Shown here: piece by piece, positions 1 through 7,348 of the stretch
Layout: the number at the start of each line of letters is the position of its first letter
Position numbering within the stretch: the stretch's first letter is position 1
From: Syntrophorhabdaceae bacterium PtaU1.Bin034
Lineage (GTDB): Bacteria > Desulfobacterota_G > Syntrophorhabdia > Syntrophorhabdales > WCHB1-27
Reading direction: 5' to 3'
DNA: 31,474 bases
NCBI GenBank assembly: GCA_002067405.1
Contig: MVRP01000031.1
Span: 1-31,474, forward strand
Made by a program: the position numbers and the translations under genes
The notes under the pieces: model-generated
What the model was told of the DNA's origin: nothing
Databases searched by the model: none
What the model saw: the letters and a program-made list of their open reading frames with translations, nothing else

Positions 1-1
1 T

Positions 2-370
2 CGTGTCAATTACACTGCCGGCAATTTCCCCGAGTGCGTTTCGATATTGTTTTTCATCCTCGAGGCCCTCTGCCGCTATGTCCTTGCTGGCAAGGGATAT
101 CGCACGCACTCGCACGGCGAGGTTCGGGAACTGGTGGCCAGGCATCTTGTCGGCACCGGCGAGGTGGACCAGGCAATATACAACCATCTCGTTGAGCTCT
201 ATCATCGGCGCCGGGACGCGGATTTTGCCGCGGCGACCTTCGACGAGGGCGGGGTGGATGAGTACACGCGGATGGTGCGCGACAGTATCGAACTCCTGAA
301 GAATCATATTGACGATGACGACAGGAAGGAACTGCTCGCGTTGCTGTCTGTCTCTGACGGTTCAGGATAG
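2..370 (+). CDS. HEPN-domain protein, 5' truncated
   Basis: The frame is open to the left edge, so the N-terminus lies outside the window; a TTG at 47 is only an internal candidate start. The visible 122 codons match the HEPN domain pattern of all-helical proteins often paired with a minimal nucleotidyltransferase (MNT) in toxin-antitoxin pairs: an alternating helix around FFILEALCRYVLAGKGYRTHS, a second helix EVRELVARHLV, and the conserved LYHRRRDADF, which corresponds to the R-x3-D/N-Y/F motif of HEPN proteins. The C-terminal helix VRDSIELLKNHID completes the fold. I infer a HEPN protein of the HepT or stand-alone type. The partner gene, if any, would lie upstream of the window, so toxin activity cannot be judged. 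The family is read from the sequence pattern, not from a search. Confidence 0.7.
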   Translation, partial: RVNYTAGNFPECVSILFFILEALCRYVLAGKGYRTHSHGEVRELVARHLVGTGEVDQAIYNHLVELYHRRRDADFAAATFDEGGVDEYTRMVRDSIELLKNHIDDDDRKELLALLSVSDGSG

Positions 371-525
371 GTGCAGAATAGGTGCAATATCAAGTGCAAA
401 GCACATCAGATACCATAATGATATTAGTTAGCTGCAAGCCATTCCGAAAATTAAGTATTACATTATAACGGTTTCACTTTGTTGACTTTGTAGCCCGGAA
501 TGGAGGTCCGCCGTATATAAGAGCT

Positions 526-1275
526 TTAGAGCAACAGCCATTCGTCCCTCACTTCCCAATATCCGGAATCGCTGTCCACAATCACCATCGGGGAATAGTC
601 CATTATCAGTATTCGCACGCCCTCGTCCATCCCCAGGCAGATTTTTCCCCTACTGATCAGTGGTACTGGGAGGTGAAAATGACCGAATACGAGCGTCTTG
701 CCATAATTGAATCTACATTGCAGGAAGCTGCTATCCATACCCCAGACGAAGTCCGTGCCACGCTGCTCATGGAGGGGCCTGTATGCATCGGCGCCGCCAT
801 GAGAAAAGAACATCGGGTCAGTCTCAAAGTAGTAGCGCGTGTCCTCGATGAATGCTAGGTGTTCAGGCGGGAAGACGCCTCTGAGGAGCGCCGGAAGTTC
901 CCGGGTGTCGAGGAGGATGTGTTTGCCGTCACGCAGGAGATAGTGGCGGCCAGCCTGGGAATATGATAGGGTCCGGGGATCCACGCCGTATGATTTCAAC
1001 GTGCTGATGAACCCGTTGTCCATCAAGACGCCGTATGCGTGCACATCCCCGGCCAGAGCGCGGATGAGGTACTCCTCATGGTTGCCCCTCAGGAAGACGT
1101 TGTCACCGTTCTTGAGGGACAGCAGGAATTCCATGACCTCCCGCGACCGGGGACCCCTGTCGATGTAGTCACCCAGGAATATGAGCCGATCCCCCTCCTG
1201 ATAATCGGCGTTGTGCAGGGCATCGCTCAATTCCTTATAGTATCCATGGACGTCTCCGATTACGAGCGTTTTCAT
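526..1275 (-). CDS. PPP-type metallophosphoesterase (Ser/Thr phosphatase or Ap4A-hydrolase like)
   Basis: A 249-residue protein with the complete PPP phosphatase signature: GDVHG at residues 7-11, GDYIDRG at 35-41 and GNHE at 64-67, followed by the histidine motifs SHGGA and FGHFH. These residues bind the two active-site metals. The family includes bacterial PrpA/PrpB protein phosphatases and symmetrical bis(5'-nucleosyl)-tetraphosphatases; the sequence does not decide between them. I chose ATG at 1275 (MKTLVIGDVHG) because a longer frame to 1359 would run through the upstream gene and the family starts right at this beta strand. The ATG overlaps the TGA of the upstream isomerase-like gene (ATGA, 1272-1275), which implies translational coupling and a shared transcript. 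No signal peptide is visible, so the enzyme should be cytoplasmic. Confidence 0.88.
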   Translation of the reverse strand: MKTLVIGDVHGYYKELSDALHNADYQEGDRLIFLGDYIDRGPRSREVMEFLLSLKNGDNVFLRGNHEEYLIRALAGDVHAYGVLMDNGFISTLKSYGVDPRTLSYSQAGRHYLLRDGKHILLDTRELPALLRGVFPPEHLAFIEDTRYYFETDPMFFSHGGADAYRPLHEQRGTDFVWGMDSSFLQCRFNYGKTLVFGHFHLPVPLISRGKICLGMDEGVRILIMDYSPMVIVDSDSGYWEVRDEWLLL

Positions 1276-2324
1276 CCCAGTTCCGCCTGCAGGAGCGCGT
1301 CGCCCTCTTCCTTCGTGTTGAAATGCACCTTCCGTCCGTTGGGGAAAAGGTAGCACCACTTGAAACCCTTTTTCTCCGACCTGTGCCGGCTTACCCCGGC
1401 GAGGAAAGCCTTCTCCGGCATGGTCCAGCTGTCTTTGTCATGACGGGCGAAGAGGGGCTCTAAATATGTGCGCATCTTCTCGACGAGGACGATCTTCTCC
1501 TCGAAGGGGAGTTTCCGCAGGCGCTCCCTTTCCGCCTTCTTGGCGGCGAGGATGTCCTCGAGGGAGGGAGGCGAAACAGGAGGGGAGGGGTTGTCGAGCT
1601 GTGCAGCGAACAGCTCTTCCAGCACCGCCCGGTCCGGGATCAAACGGTCATGGTATTGCGGCAGATACTCCAGCGTCACGTTGCCATCCCATCCCCGGGC
1701 CCTCAGTGCCTCCAGAACCTCGATACCGTAGCTTGCCACCGGCAGGTGGGGCAGGTCATGGCCGGCTGCGTCATCGTAGCGCATCTCCGAGAGGTGGACG
1801 CCGACGATGCCAGAGTGGTAAGTCTGGATGATCTCGAAGATCCGGGGAACGAAGAGATGACTCGTGTCCAGGATCATGGGGAGCTTGAACTTAATGGTTT
1901 CCTCGGGGGTGAGAACCCTCTTCGCGTTTCCGAAGGTTTCGACGGCCACCGTGACGGAGGCCTCCCTTTTTAGCCTCTTCAGGTTGGCCAGGGCTATTAC
2001 CTGCAGATTGATCCGCTCGGTCTTCGCGGTGCTCTCAGGATGGAATACGACAACAGCGGCGCCGACGCGCTCTGCAAATTGGACGGTGGGACGGGCCCAG
2101 GACATGAACGCCTCATCTGAGAGGCGTCCCTGAGGGGCATGGACGGAATTGACGATGATGTTGTGGGAAAGGACGAAGGCAGTCAGGTCATCCAGGCGGT
2201 CCATCCCGGCGAGGAAGTCCTCGAGCTTGTAAGGTAGGGCGAGCTCGATAGGGATTCCCTCGAGGCCGGAGAGGTCCCGAGCGTAGGAGGTCAGGGACAC
2301 GTCTCTGCGGATGGAGAATTTCAT
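1272..2324 (-). CDS. Xylose-isomerase-like TIM-barrel protein with C-terminal extension
   Basis: A 350-residue protein. Residues 1 to about 235 form a sugar phosphate isomerase/epimerase (AP endonuclease family 2) barrel. Candidate metal ligands sit on successive strands: H in VNSVHAPQG and VVFHPES, E in VAVETFG, D and H in MILDTSH, H in GVHLSEM and E in VTLEYLP. About residues 250-350 do not belong to the barrel: a charged linker is followed by LRKLPFEEKIVLVEKMR, then a compact aromatic tail (FKWCYLFPNGRKVHFN). The phrase LPFEEK...L..MR is seen at the N-terminus of many small stand-alone bacterial proteins, so this may be a fusion. ATG 2324 is preferred over TTG 2333 because the TTG lies inside the -10 box. 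The substrate is unknown. The coupled phosphatase downstream suggests joint action on a phosphorylated or nucleotide-linked metabolite, which is inference. Confidence 0.75.
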   Translation of the reverse strand: MKFSIRRDVSLTSYARDLSGLEGIPIELALPYKLEDFLAGMDRLDDLTAFVLSHNIIVNSVHAPQGRLSDEAFMSWARPTVQFAERVGAAVVVFHPESTAKTERINLQVIALANLKRLKREASVTVAVETFGNAKRVLTPEETIKFKLPMILDTSHLFVPRIFEIIQTYHSGIVGVHLSEMRYDDAAGHDLPHLPVASYGIEVLEALRARGWDGNVTLEYLPQYHDRLIPDRAVLEELFAAQLDNPSPPVSPPSLEDILAAKKAERERLRKLPFEEKIVLVEKMRTYLEPLFARHDKDSWTMPEKAFLAGVSRHRSEKKGFKWCYLFPNGRKVHFNTKEEGDALLQAELG

Positions 2325-2332
2325 GGTGGACA

Positions 2333-2361
2333 ATTATACCAGCTTTCTTGCGGGCTGTCGC
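2333..2361 (-). promoter_or_regulatory. Predicted sigma-70 promoter, probably leaderless
   Basis: On the minus strand a perfect TATAAT (2338-2333) lies 17 bp downstream of GCGACA (2361-2356, 4 of 6 matches to TTGACA). The expected transcription start falls at about 2326, one or two bases before the ATG at 2324. No Shine-Dalgarno sequence fits between them, so the mRNA may be leaderless. A 17-bp stem-loop begins 5 bp upstream of the -35 box. Confidence 0.5.
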
Positions 2362-2366
2362 GCCCG

Positions 2367-2408
2367 TGTAGTGAGTATGTATCTATAAACCGATACATGC
2401 TCACTACA
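2367..2408. repeat. 17-bp stem-loop next to the isomerase promoter
   Basis: Arms 2367-2383 and 2392-2408 pair along 17 positions with a single G-T wobble, around an 8-base loop (2384-2391). No T-tract follows on either strand, so a rho-independent terminator is unlikely. The position immediately upstream of the -35 box suggests an operator or a palindromic intergenic repeat. Confidence 0.7.
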
Positions 2409-2544
2409 GCGATTGAAATAATCTGAAAAGGCGCACATCCATATCTGTATCGCCTCAAGAAAACGCGTCCTCAAGTAAAATAAACGTCAAATAAACGTCA
2501 AATAAACATTCGCTACTCCATGAAGTGATAGTTTCCCCGTATTC

Positions 2545-2600
2545 GGGTTTTGAGTCACCCGTGGAGACACTCTCCAGTGGAATTATTCCGATAGAGAGCG
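2545..2600 (+). repeat. Dispersed repeat, left module, copy 1 (shortened)
   Basis: Begins with GGGTTTTGAGTCACCC, shared exactly with copies at 10850 and 30199. After a gap of about 20 bp relative to the other copies it resumes with ACTCTCCAGTGGAATTAT. Homology fades after about 2600. The right module of the same repeat lies 158 bp downstream, the same order as in the copy at 30.2-31.0 kb. Confidence 0.65.
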
Positions 2601-2663
2601 CACGGGCGATTGCAGCATACTGAAAGAGGAAAGCGCATACAATCGGAAGGCAGGTGCGGGGAC

Positions 2664-2730
2664 GATGTGGTCAAATTGGACAAATCATACGTGCATTTTC
2701 ACCGCATGATTTGTCCAATTTGACCTCATC
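2664..2730. repeat. Long perfect hairpin (20-bp arms)
   Basis: Arms 2669-2688 and 2706-2725 are perfect reverse complements over 20 bp. After one mismatch (2668/2726) the stem continues for four more pairs (2664-2667 with 2727-2730). The loop is 17 bases (2689-2705). It lies between the left and right modules of the dispersed repeat. There is no T-tract behind it. It could be a REP- or MITE-like palindrome or the end of a decayed mobile element; nothing in it encodes protein. Confidence 0.8.
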
Positions 2731-2757
2731 CTTTGTATGGTGCTGCACTCATCTCTC

Positions 2758-2956
2758 GACCTCAACTGGGAGGAAATGCTGGCCAGAGGTCAAAAGGCCC
2801 GAATCTGGCTCATGACGCTTGAGCTCCAATTGCTCAAGGTGAGAGGGGCCAGGCATGGGCGCAACGTATTCGTCCTCGTGTTTGTTATACGCAAGCAGCC
2901 TACCATGAGCAACGGGAAAATGCACCGGGAGTTCGTTCCTTGTCCGGCAGGGTACA
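2758..2956 (-). repeat. Dispersed repeat, right module, copy 1 (199 bp)
   Basis: Aligns without gaps to 30763-30961 over 199 bp with 20 differences by hand count, about 90% identity. In both copies the minus strand carries an open frame (here within 2749-3012) containing HFPVAHGRLLAYNK and SGLLTSGQH; the plus-strand frame is interrupted in the other copy. Ten of the 20 differences fall on third positions of the minus frame, five on each other position, a weak hint of past coding on that strand. I do not recognise the peptide. It may be the tail of a decayed mobile-element gene. Confidence 0.75.
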
Positions 2957-3173
2957 TCTACAAAATAGTCTCGGGCATACCGGGGCGGGCTGCGGGGGCC
3001 GTGGAGTGCCACCTATTCAGGAGGACTTGTAACGAACACGACCAGTGTCGCCATCACGAAAACAGGCATGGCTGGCCTCACGGTACAAGGGCCCGGTCCG
3101 AATTGTCGTCTACGATGAACACTTCGAGATGATGGGGAATTCCGTGTTAAGACAGGGCAAGAACGAAACCGCT

Positions 3174-4697
3174 CTATTCAAATCTGAATGACTTTTCCCG
3201 GAAAAGTCTCAGGCAGGCGTCAGCCGCCTCCGGCCGGTAGGTGATGCCCCTGTTACGTACGATCTCCTCGAGAGCGACTTCGATCCCGAGGGCGGGCCTG
3301 TATGGACGGTTGAACGCCATGGCTTCCACCACGTCCGCTACGGACAGGATGCACGCCTCGATGAGGATCTCGTCCCCTTTGAGTCCCTGCGGGTAGCCGG
3401 AGCCGTCGAGCCTCTCGTGGTGCTGGAGAACAGCTTCAGCGATCGGGTAGGGCAGGTCCGCCACCTTCAGTATGTCATAACCTGTCCGGGGATGGGTCCG
3501 TATCAGTTGAATCTCTATTGAGCTTAACCTTGTCGGCTTGACGAGCACCTCCGCCGGCACGGACATCTTGCCGATATCGTGAATATTGCCCGCCATCCTG
3601 ATGTTGTCGATCACGTCCCCGCTGAGACCCATCTCCTGGGCAATGGAGCGGGCAAGGGCCGATACCCTTCTCTGGTGTCCCGCTGTGTAGGGGTCGCGGG
3701 TCTCCAGCATCATCGAGATGACCTGAATGGTCCCGATCAGGTTCCTTCTGAGCTTCTGAGCGGAGACCTTCACGCCCTCCTCGGCCTTTCTCCTTTCCAT
3801 GTAGTTCCACATCCCTTCCAGGAACAGGGACATATGGGTGATGTCCGATTCATTGTAGGAGTCTTTCTTGTTGGCAAGACCCGCGATGAGAACCACACGG
3901 TCCCTGTCGATGAGAGGGACGGCCATGAACCTGGCAAGGGCCACGTGGCCTGCGGGATAACCCTTCTTATGGGGGTTAGGGGCCTCGTAGTCGTTAACCA
4001 CGATCGCCTTCTTCTGCCGTATCGCTTCCCCCCAGAGACCAGCCTTCTTTATGTCGAATACCATGGGTTTACCGTCGATCGCGCACCCTTCCATCGCTCT
4101 GTTGGACCACAGGTGTGCGTGCATAACGGATTGGTCGTCACTAATGAGTCCGACGAAGGCGAGTTCACTGTCATTGACTTTCTGGCATTCCTCCACAACG
4201 AAACCGACGATCTCCTCCCGGGAAGCATCCGCCATCTGGTAGAGCTTGAGGAGGGCCTTTTGTCTTGATTCGGTGTAAGCGAGCTCTCTTGCCGCCTGTC
4301 GGCGGACCTTGCGCAATTGCGCCTCCTTGAGCTCTCTCCTTATCGCCGGTATCAGGCGCGCCGGGTTGTTTTTCATGACGTAGTCATGGGCTCCCGCCAC
4401 CATGGCGTCCACGGCTACGTCTTCACCGATGGTGCCGGATACGATGATGAACGGGATATCGAGGCCGGCTGTCTTATACATCTCGAGTGCCGCAAGACCG
4501 CCGAATCCCGGCAGCTTGTAATCGGATATGATGATGTCCCATTCCTGCGTCTCAAGTGCCTGACGCATCTCGGGTTCAGTTTCCACCCGCTGGAAGTCGG
4601 GTTCATACCCGGCCTGCCTGAGGCTGCGGACAAGAAGGAGTGCGTCGTCTTCAGAGTCCTCGACTATGAGGACCCTCAGTCTTTCGTGATCGTTCAT
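3174..4697 (-). CDS. Response regulator with REC, GAF and HD-GYP domains
   Basis: A 507-residue cytoplasmic regulator. Residues 8-123 are a receiver domain with acidic pair E13-D14, phosphoacceptor D59 (IIISDYKLPG) and conserved K109. About 148-303 form a GAF-like sensor domain. About 313-503 are an HD-GYP domain with H341 (TAGHQRRVS), HD at 373-374 (NIHDIGK), H402 and HHERLDGSGYP from 426. All expected metal ligands are present, so c-di-GMP (or related cyclic dinucleotide) hydrolysis is predicted. ATG 4697 is favoured over GTG 4703 because AGAGG sits five bases upstream of the ATG and would abut the GTG. It is the last gene of a four-gene operon, 50 bp behind a single-domain receiver, and probably receives phosphate from the kinase two genes upstream. 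The 110 bp at 3385-3494 are almost identical to part of the first gene of this operon. Confidence 0.92.
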   Translation of the reverse strand: MNDHERLRVLIVEDSEDDALLLVRSLRQAGYEPDFQRVETEPEMRQALETQEWDIIISDYKLPGFGGLAALEMYKTAGLDIPFIIVSGTIGEDVAVDAMVAGAHDYVMKNNPARLIPAIRRELKEAQLRKVRRQAARELAYTESRQKALLKLYQMADASREEIVGFVVEECQKVNDSELAFVGLISDDQSVMHAHLWSNRAMEGCAIDGKPMVFDIKKAGLWGEAIRQKKAIVVNDYEAPNPHKKGYPAGHVALARFMAVPLIDRDRVVLIAGLANKKDSYNESDITHMSLFLEGMWNYMERRKAEEGVKVSAQKLRRNLIGTIQVISMMLETRDPYTAGHQRRVSALARSIAQEMGLSGDVIDNIRMAGNIHDIGKMSVPAEVLVKPTRLSSIEIQLIRTHPRTGYDILKVADLPYPIAEAVLQHHERLDGSGYPQGLKGDEILIEACILSVADVVEAMAFNRPYRPALGIEVALEEIVRNRGITYRPEAADACLRLFREKSFRFE

Positions 4698-4747
4698 GGG
4701 CACCTCTCTGCGGCAGGATCAAATGTCGGTCACCGGGCGATGAGGCA

Positions 4748-5191
4748 TCACGTCCTCCGGGGCAAGGGTTCATTCAGTATGAGCCAGTAGAGACCGAGTT
4801 GATTGACAGCTTCCGAGAACCGCCTGAAATCGACAGGTTTCCTGATGTAACTGTTGGCTCCCAGGAGGTAACCGTTGATCACGTCCGCTTCCTCGTTGGA
4901 TGACGTGAGGATGATCACGGGAAGAAGACTGGTTCTTTCGTCCTCCCGGATCCGTCTGAGCACCTCGTGGCCGTCTACGCGGGGAAGTTTCAGGTCAAGG
5001 AGAACGAAGACGGGCATGATCTTCGTGTCTCTTCCCGCGTAGGCCCCGGTCCCGAAAAGGTAATCCAGGGCTTCGGCACCGTCGGGTGCAACGATGACTT
5101 CGTTGGAGATATTGCTCTTCCCAAAGGCCCTCAGCGTAAGCTCCACATCATCGGGGTCGTCCTCCACGAGCAGTATGATCCTTCTCTCCAT
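4748..5191 (-). CDS. Single-domain response regulator, Rcp/CheY-like
   Basis: A 147-residue protein that is only a receiver domain: acidic pair D11-D12 (LLVEDDPDDVELT), phosphoacceptor D66 (VFVLLDLKLP), T96 (ILTSS) and K118 (IRKPVDF). The loop after helix 2 (LFGTGAYAGRD) is of the extended type seen in Rcp1-like regulators, which usually pair with kinases of the phytochrome class. The kinase directly upstream has that kind of HisKA domain. A strong GGAGG Shine-Dalgarno precedes ATG 5191. It is third in the operon, 33 bp after the kinase and 50 bp before the REC-GAF-HD-GYP gene. Without an output domain it probably acts by protein contact or as a phosphate relay or sink between kinase and HD-GYP regulator. 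Confidence 0.93.
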   Translation of the reverse strand: MERRIILLVEDDPDDVELTLRAFGKSNISNEVIVAPDGAEALDYLFGTGAYAGRDTKIMPVFVLLDLKLPRVDGHEVLRRIREDERTSLLPVIILTSSNEEADVINGYLLGANSYIRKPVDFRRFSEAVNQLGLYWLILNEPLPRRT

Positions 5192-5224
5192 CGTCTCCCT
5201 CCTCCCTGTATGTAATCTGGCGTT

Positions 5225-7348
5225 CTACAGCGCAAAATAGAACGTGGCTCCCTTGCCTTCCTCGGCGTCCGCCCGGATCATCCCTCCATGGCGATGGACA
5301 ATGCGTGCGACTGTGGCAAGACCGATGCCGGTGCCCTCGAAGTCTGCTCTACTATGGAGCCGCTGAAAGGGACCAAAGAGCTTGTCCGCGTACTGCATGT
5401 CGAAACCGACACCGTTGTCGCGGATGAAACAGACCCTTCTGCCGCCCTCATCGATGGCTCCGAACTCTATCCGTGCGTCGGCATTGTTACGTGTGAACTT
5501 ATAAGCATTGCCCAGCAGGTTCTCGATGAGAATGGCTATCAGTTCCGGATCACCGGTAACCTCTATCCCTTCGGCAACGGCAAGCTTCACGGAGCGTCCC
5601 CGTTCTCTTTCCCCGAGGTCCTTGAAAACGCGGCGGACCAGCGCGGTGAGGTCCACGGTCCCCACCTGCATGTCCATCCGTGACATGCGTGAAAGCCGCA
5701 GCAGATCGTCGATAAGCTGTGCCATTCTCTGACTTCCGGCACGTACGCGCACCAGGTAGTCCCTGCCGCGCTCATCCACCACATCGTGGTAATCCTCGAG
5801 CAATGCCTGGCTGAAGCCGTCGATCGCCCGCAGCGGCGCGCGAAGGTCGTGGGACACGGAATAGGAGAACGCTTCCAACTCTTTGTTTGCGACCTCCAGT
5901 TGAAGAGTCCTTTCGGCAACCCTCAGCTCCAGCTCTTCATTGAGCTTGCGGATCCTTTCCTCCGATCGTTTCTGTTCGCTGACGTCATCAAAGACGGCTA
6001 CGATCTCACCGGAGGGCAGTCTGTACACCTGGCTCTCCACCCACAGTTCTATCTTTTCATCCTTGTAGAGCACCGCCGGGCAAGACTCAGCCAGACCCGT
6101 GTCCCGGACCCTGCGGAACATATCGAGCAGTCCGATCCTTCCAACCTCCGGAAAAACCTCGCAAACGTCTTTCCCCGCATAGTCTGCGGAGAGGCAGGTG
6201 ATCTCCCGGGCCCTGCTATTCATGTCCGTGATGACGAAACTCTCCGTGCCCGGGACAGGGCGGTAGACGGCAACACCACTCCGGGTAGTGTAGAAAAGCT
6301 CGCGGTACCGTCTCTCGCTTTCTCTCAGCCGTCTTTCGCCATCGAGCTGGGACAGGGCCTGTTGAGTGACGACCCGCTTGCGCAGATAGATGAGGCCCAT
6401 GCTTATCGTGAGGAACAACAGGAACATGATGGCGAATACCTGAAAGTAGAAGCCAGTCGAGGAGGCGTTGATGGAACCCCTGCTGCGGCTTACGAACACG
6501 TGCCATCCTATGTCGTCGAGGCCGGCATGCGATACGTACCGCCTGTCCCGGCCGGGATGAGGCTCGGGGACTGAAAAAGACCGTTCCTGCTCGGTACCGA
6601 GCGCCTCGAAAGCATCAAAGAAGGGATAACGGTCGAGTTTCCCCGTGGCCGGAAACTTGCTGCTGTAAACGATATATCCGTTCCGGTCAACGATCGTTAT
6701 GGACTCGCCCTCCTCGAGAGGCATCCTCGTGATGAACTTCTCAAGATCCACGGTCCGCTGCGTACTGACAAGGACACCTGTCACTTTGTCCCCTTTATCG
6801 AAGACGGGCACGGCAATGAAGACCGCCGGGTCCTTCTCGCCGGTCACCCTCAGCAGAACATTCGAGACATAGGGACACCAGGACCTGCTGACACCCTTGT
6901 ACCAATCCCTGTGGGAGAAATCCTTTCCATATGTCTCCGGCCGCCCGGGTGATGTCATCCAGACGACCCCCTTTTCGTCGGACACTGCCAGAATATTGAT
7001 CTCGGGATTTGTCTTCCTGAGATCGTCAAGGTGCCTTTTTGCCTCCTTGACGTTCCTTCGCCTTACCGCTTCGAGGAGCAGAGGCCTGTGTGTGTAGGAC
7101 TCCATGCCCTTGATGACCTTGCTGAAATGCTCCTCGAGGACCAGAGAGAAGGTGCTCGCGGTCTCGCGGTCCGAGCGCAGAAATTTATCGCGTGTGCTCC
7201 TGTAGCGCTCGGAGAAAAGATAGACCGTCAATACAGCGAGGACTACAAAAACGAGGCCGATGACCAGGACGGTGTGGCGAACCGGCATGAACCAGAGATA
7301 GGTTGTGTCATCCTGGTGCTCCTTGTCGTTCCCCCGTCGCAGGTCCAT
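5225..7348 (-). CDS. Membrane histidine kinase: dCache, PAS, HisKA, HATPase
   Basis: A 707-residue sensor kinase. A membrane segment at about 25-45 and another at 300-322 bracket a periplasmic double-Cache ligand domain (about 55-290). Then follow a PAS domain (345-460), a coiled coil (460-492), a HisKA domain with phospho-accepting H500 (SYSVSHDLRAPL) and a HATPase_c domain with N614 in the N box, DNGVGFD at 644-650 and GTGIGLA at 672-678. It should sense a small extracellular molecule and phosphorylate response regulators. The ATG abuts the TGA of the preceding PAS/HD-GYP gene with no gap, and AGGTG lies upstream, so translation is probably coupled. The two receiver proteins encoded just downstream are the obvious partners. 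Confidence 0.94.
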   Translation of the reverse strand: MDLRRGNDKEHQDDTTYLWFMPVRHTVLVIGLVFVVLAVLTVYLFSERYRSTRDKFLRSDRETASTFSLVLEEHFSKVIKGMESYTHRPLLLEAVRRRNVKEAKRHLDDLRKTNPEINILAVSDEKGVVWMTSPGRPETYGKDFSHRDWYKGVSRSWCPYVSNVLLRVTGEKDPAVFIAVPVFDKGDKVTGVLVSTQRTVDLEKFITRMPLEEGESITIVDRNGYIVYSSKFPATGKLDRYPFFDAFEALGTEQERSFSVPEPHPGRDRRYVSHAGLDDIGWHVFVSRSRGSINASSTGFYFQVFAIMFLLFLTISMGLIYLRKRVVTQQALSQLDGERRLRESERRYRELFYTTRSGVAVYRPVPGTESFVITDMNSRAREITCLSADYAGKDVCEVFPEVGRIGLLDMFRRVRDTGLAESCPAVLYKDEKIELWVESQVYRLPSGEIVAVFDDVSEQKRSEERIRKLNEELELRVAERTLQLEVANKELEAFSYSVSHDLRAPLRAIDGFSQALLEDYHDVVDERGRDYLVRVRAGSQRMAQLIDDLLRLSRMSRMDMQVGTVDLTALVRRVFKDLGERERGRSVKLAVAEGIEVTGDPELIAILIENLLGNAYKFTRNNADARIEFGAIDEGGRRVCFIRDNGVGFDMQYADKLFGPFQRLHSRADFEGTGIGLATVARIVHRHGGMIRADAEEGKGATFYFAL

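Noticed and set aside
1276..1359. Longer N-terminus for the metallophosphoesterase
   Set aside because: It would lie inside the upstream coding sequence, and the family begins at the MKTLVIGDVHG strand; the ATGA overlap explains the true start.
2737..3132. 131-residue plus-strand frame over the right repeat module
   Set aside because: The same frame is interrupted by a stop in the second copy of the repeat, so it is not conserved as coding.
3579..4268. 229-residue plus-strand frame antisense to the REC-GAF-HD-GYP gene
   Set aside because: Complete overlap with a gene whose protein has clear domains; this is a mirror frame of its codon bias.
5786..6574. 262-residue plus-strand frame inside the histidine kinase gene
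   Set aside because: Antisense shadow; the minus-strand product has full PAS, HisKA and HATPase motifs.
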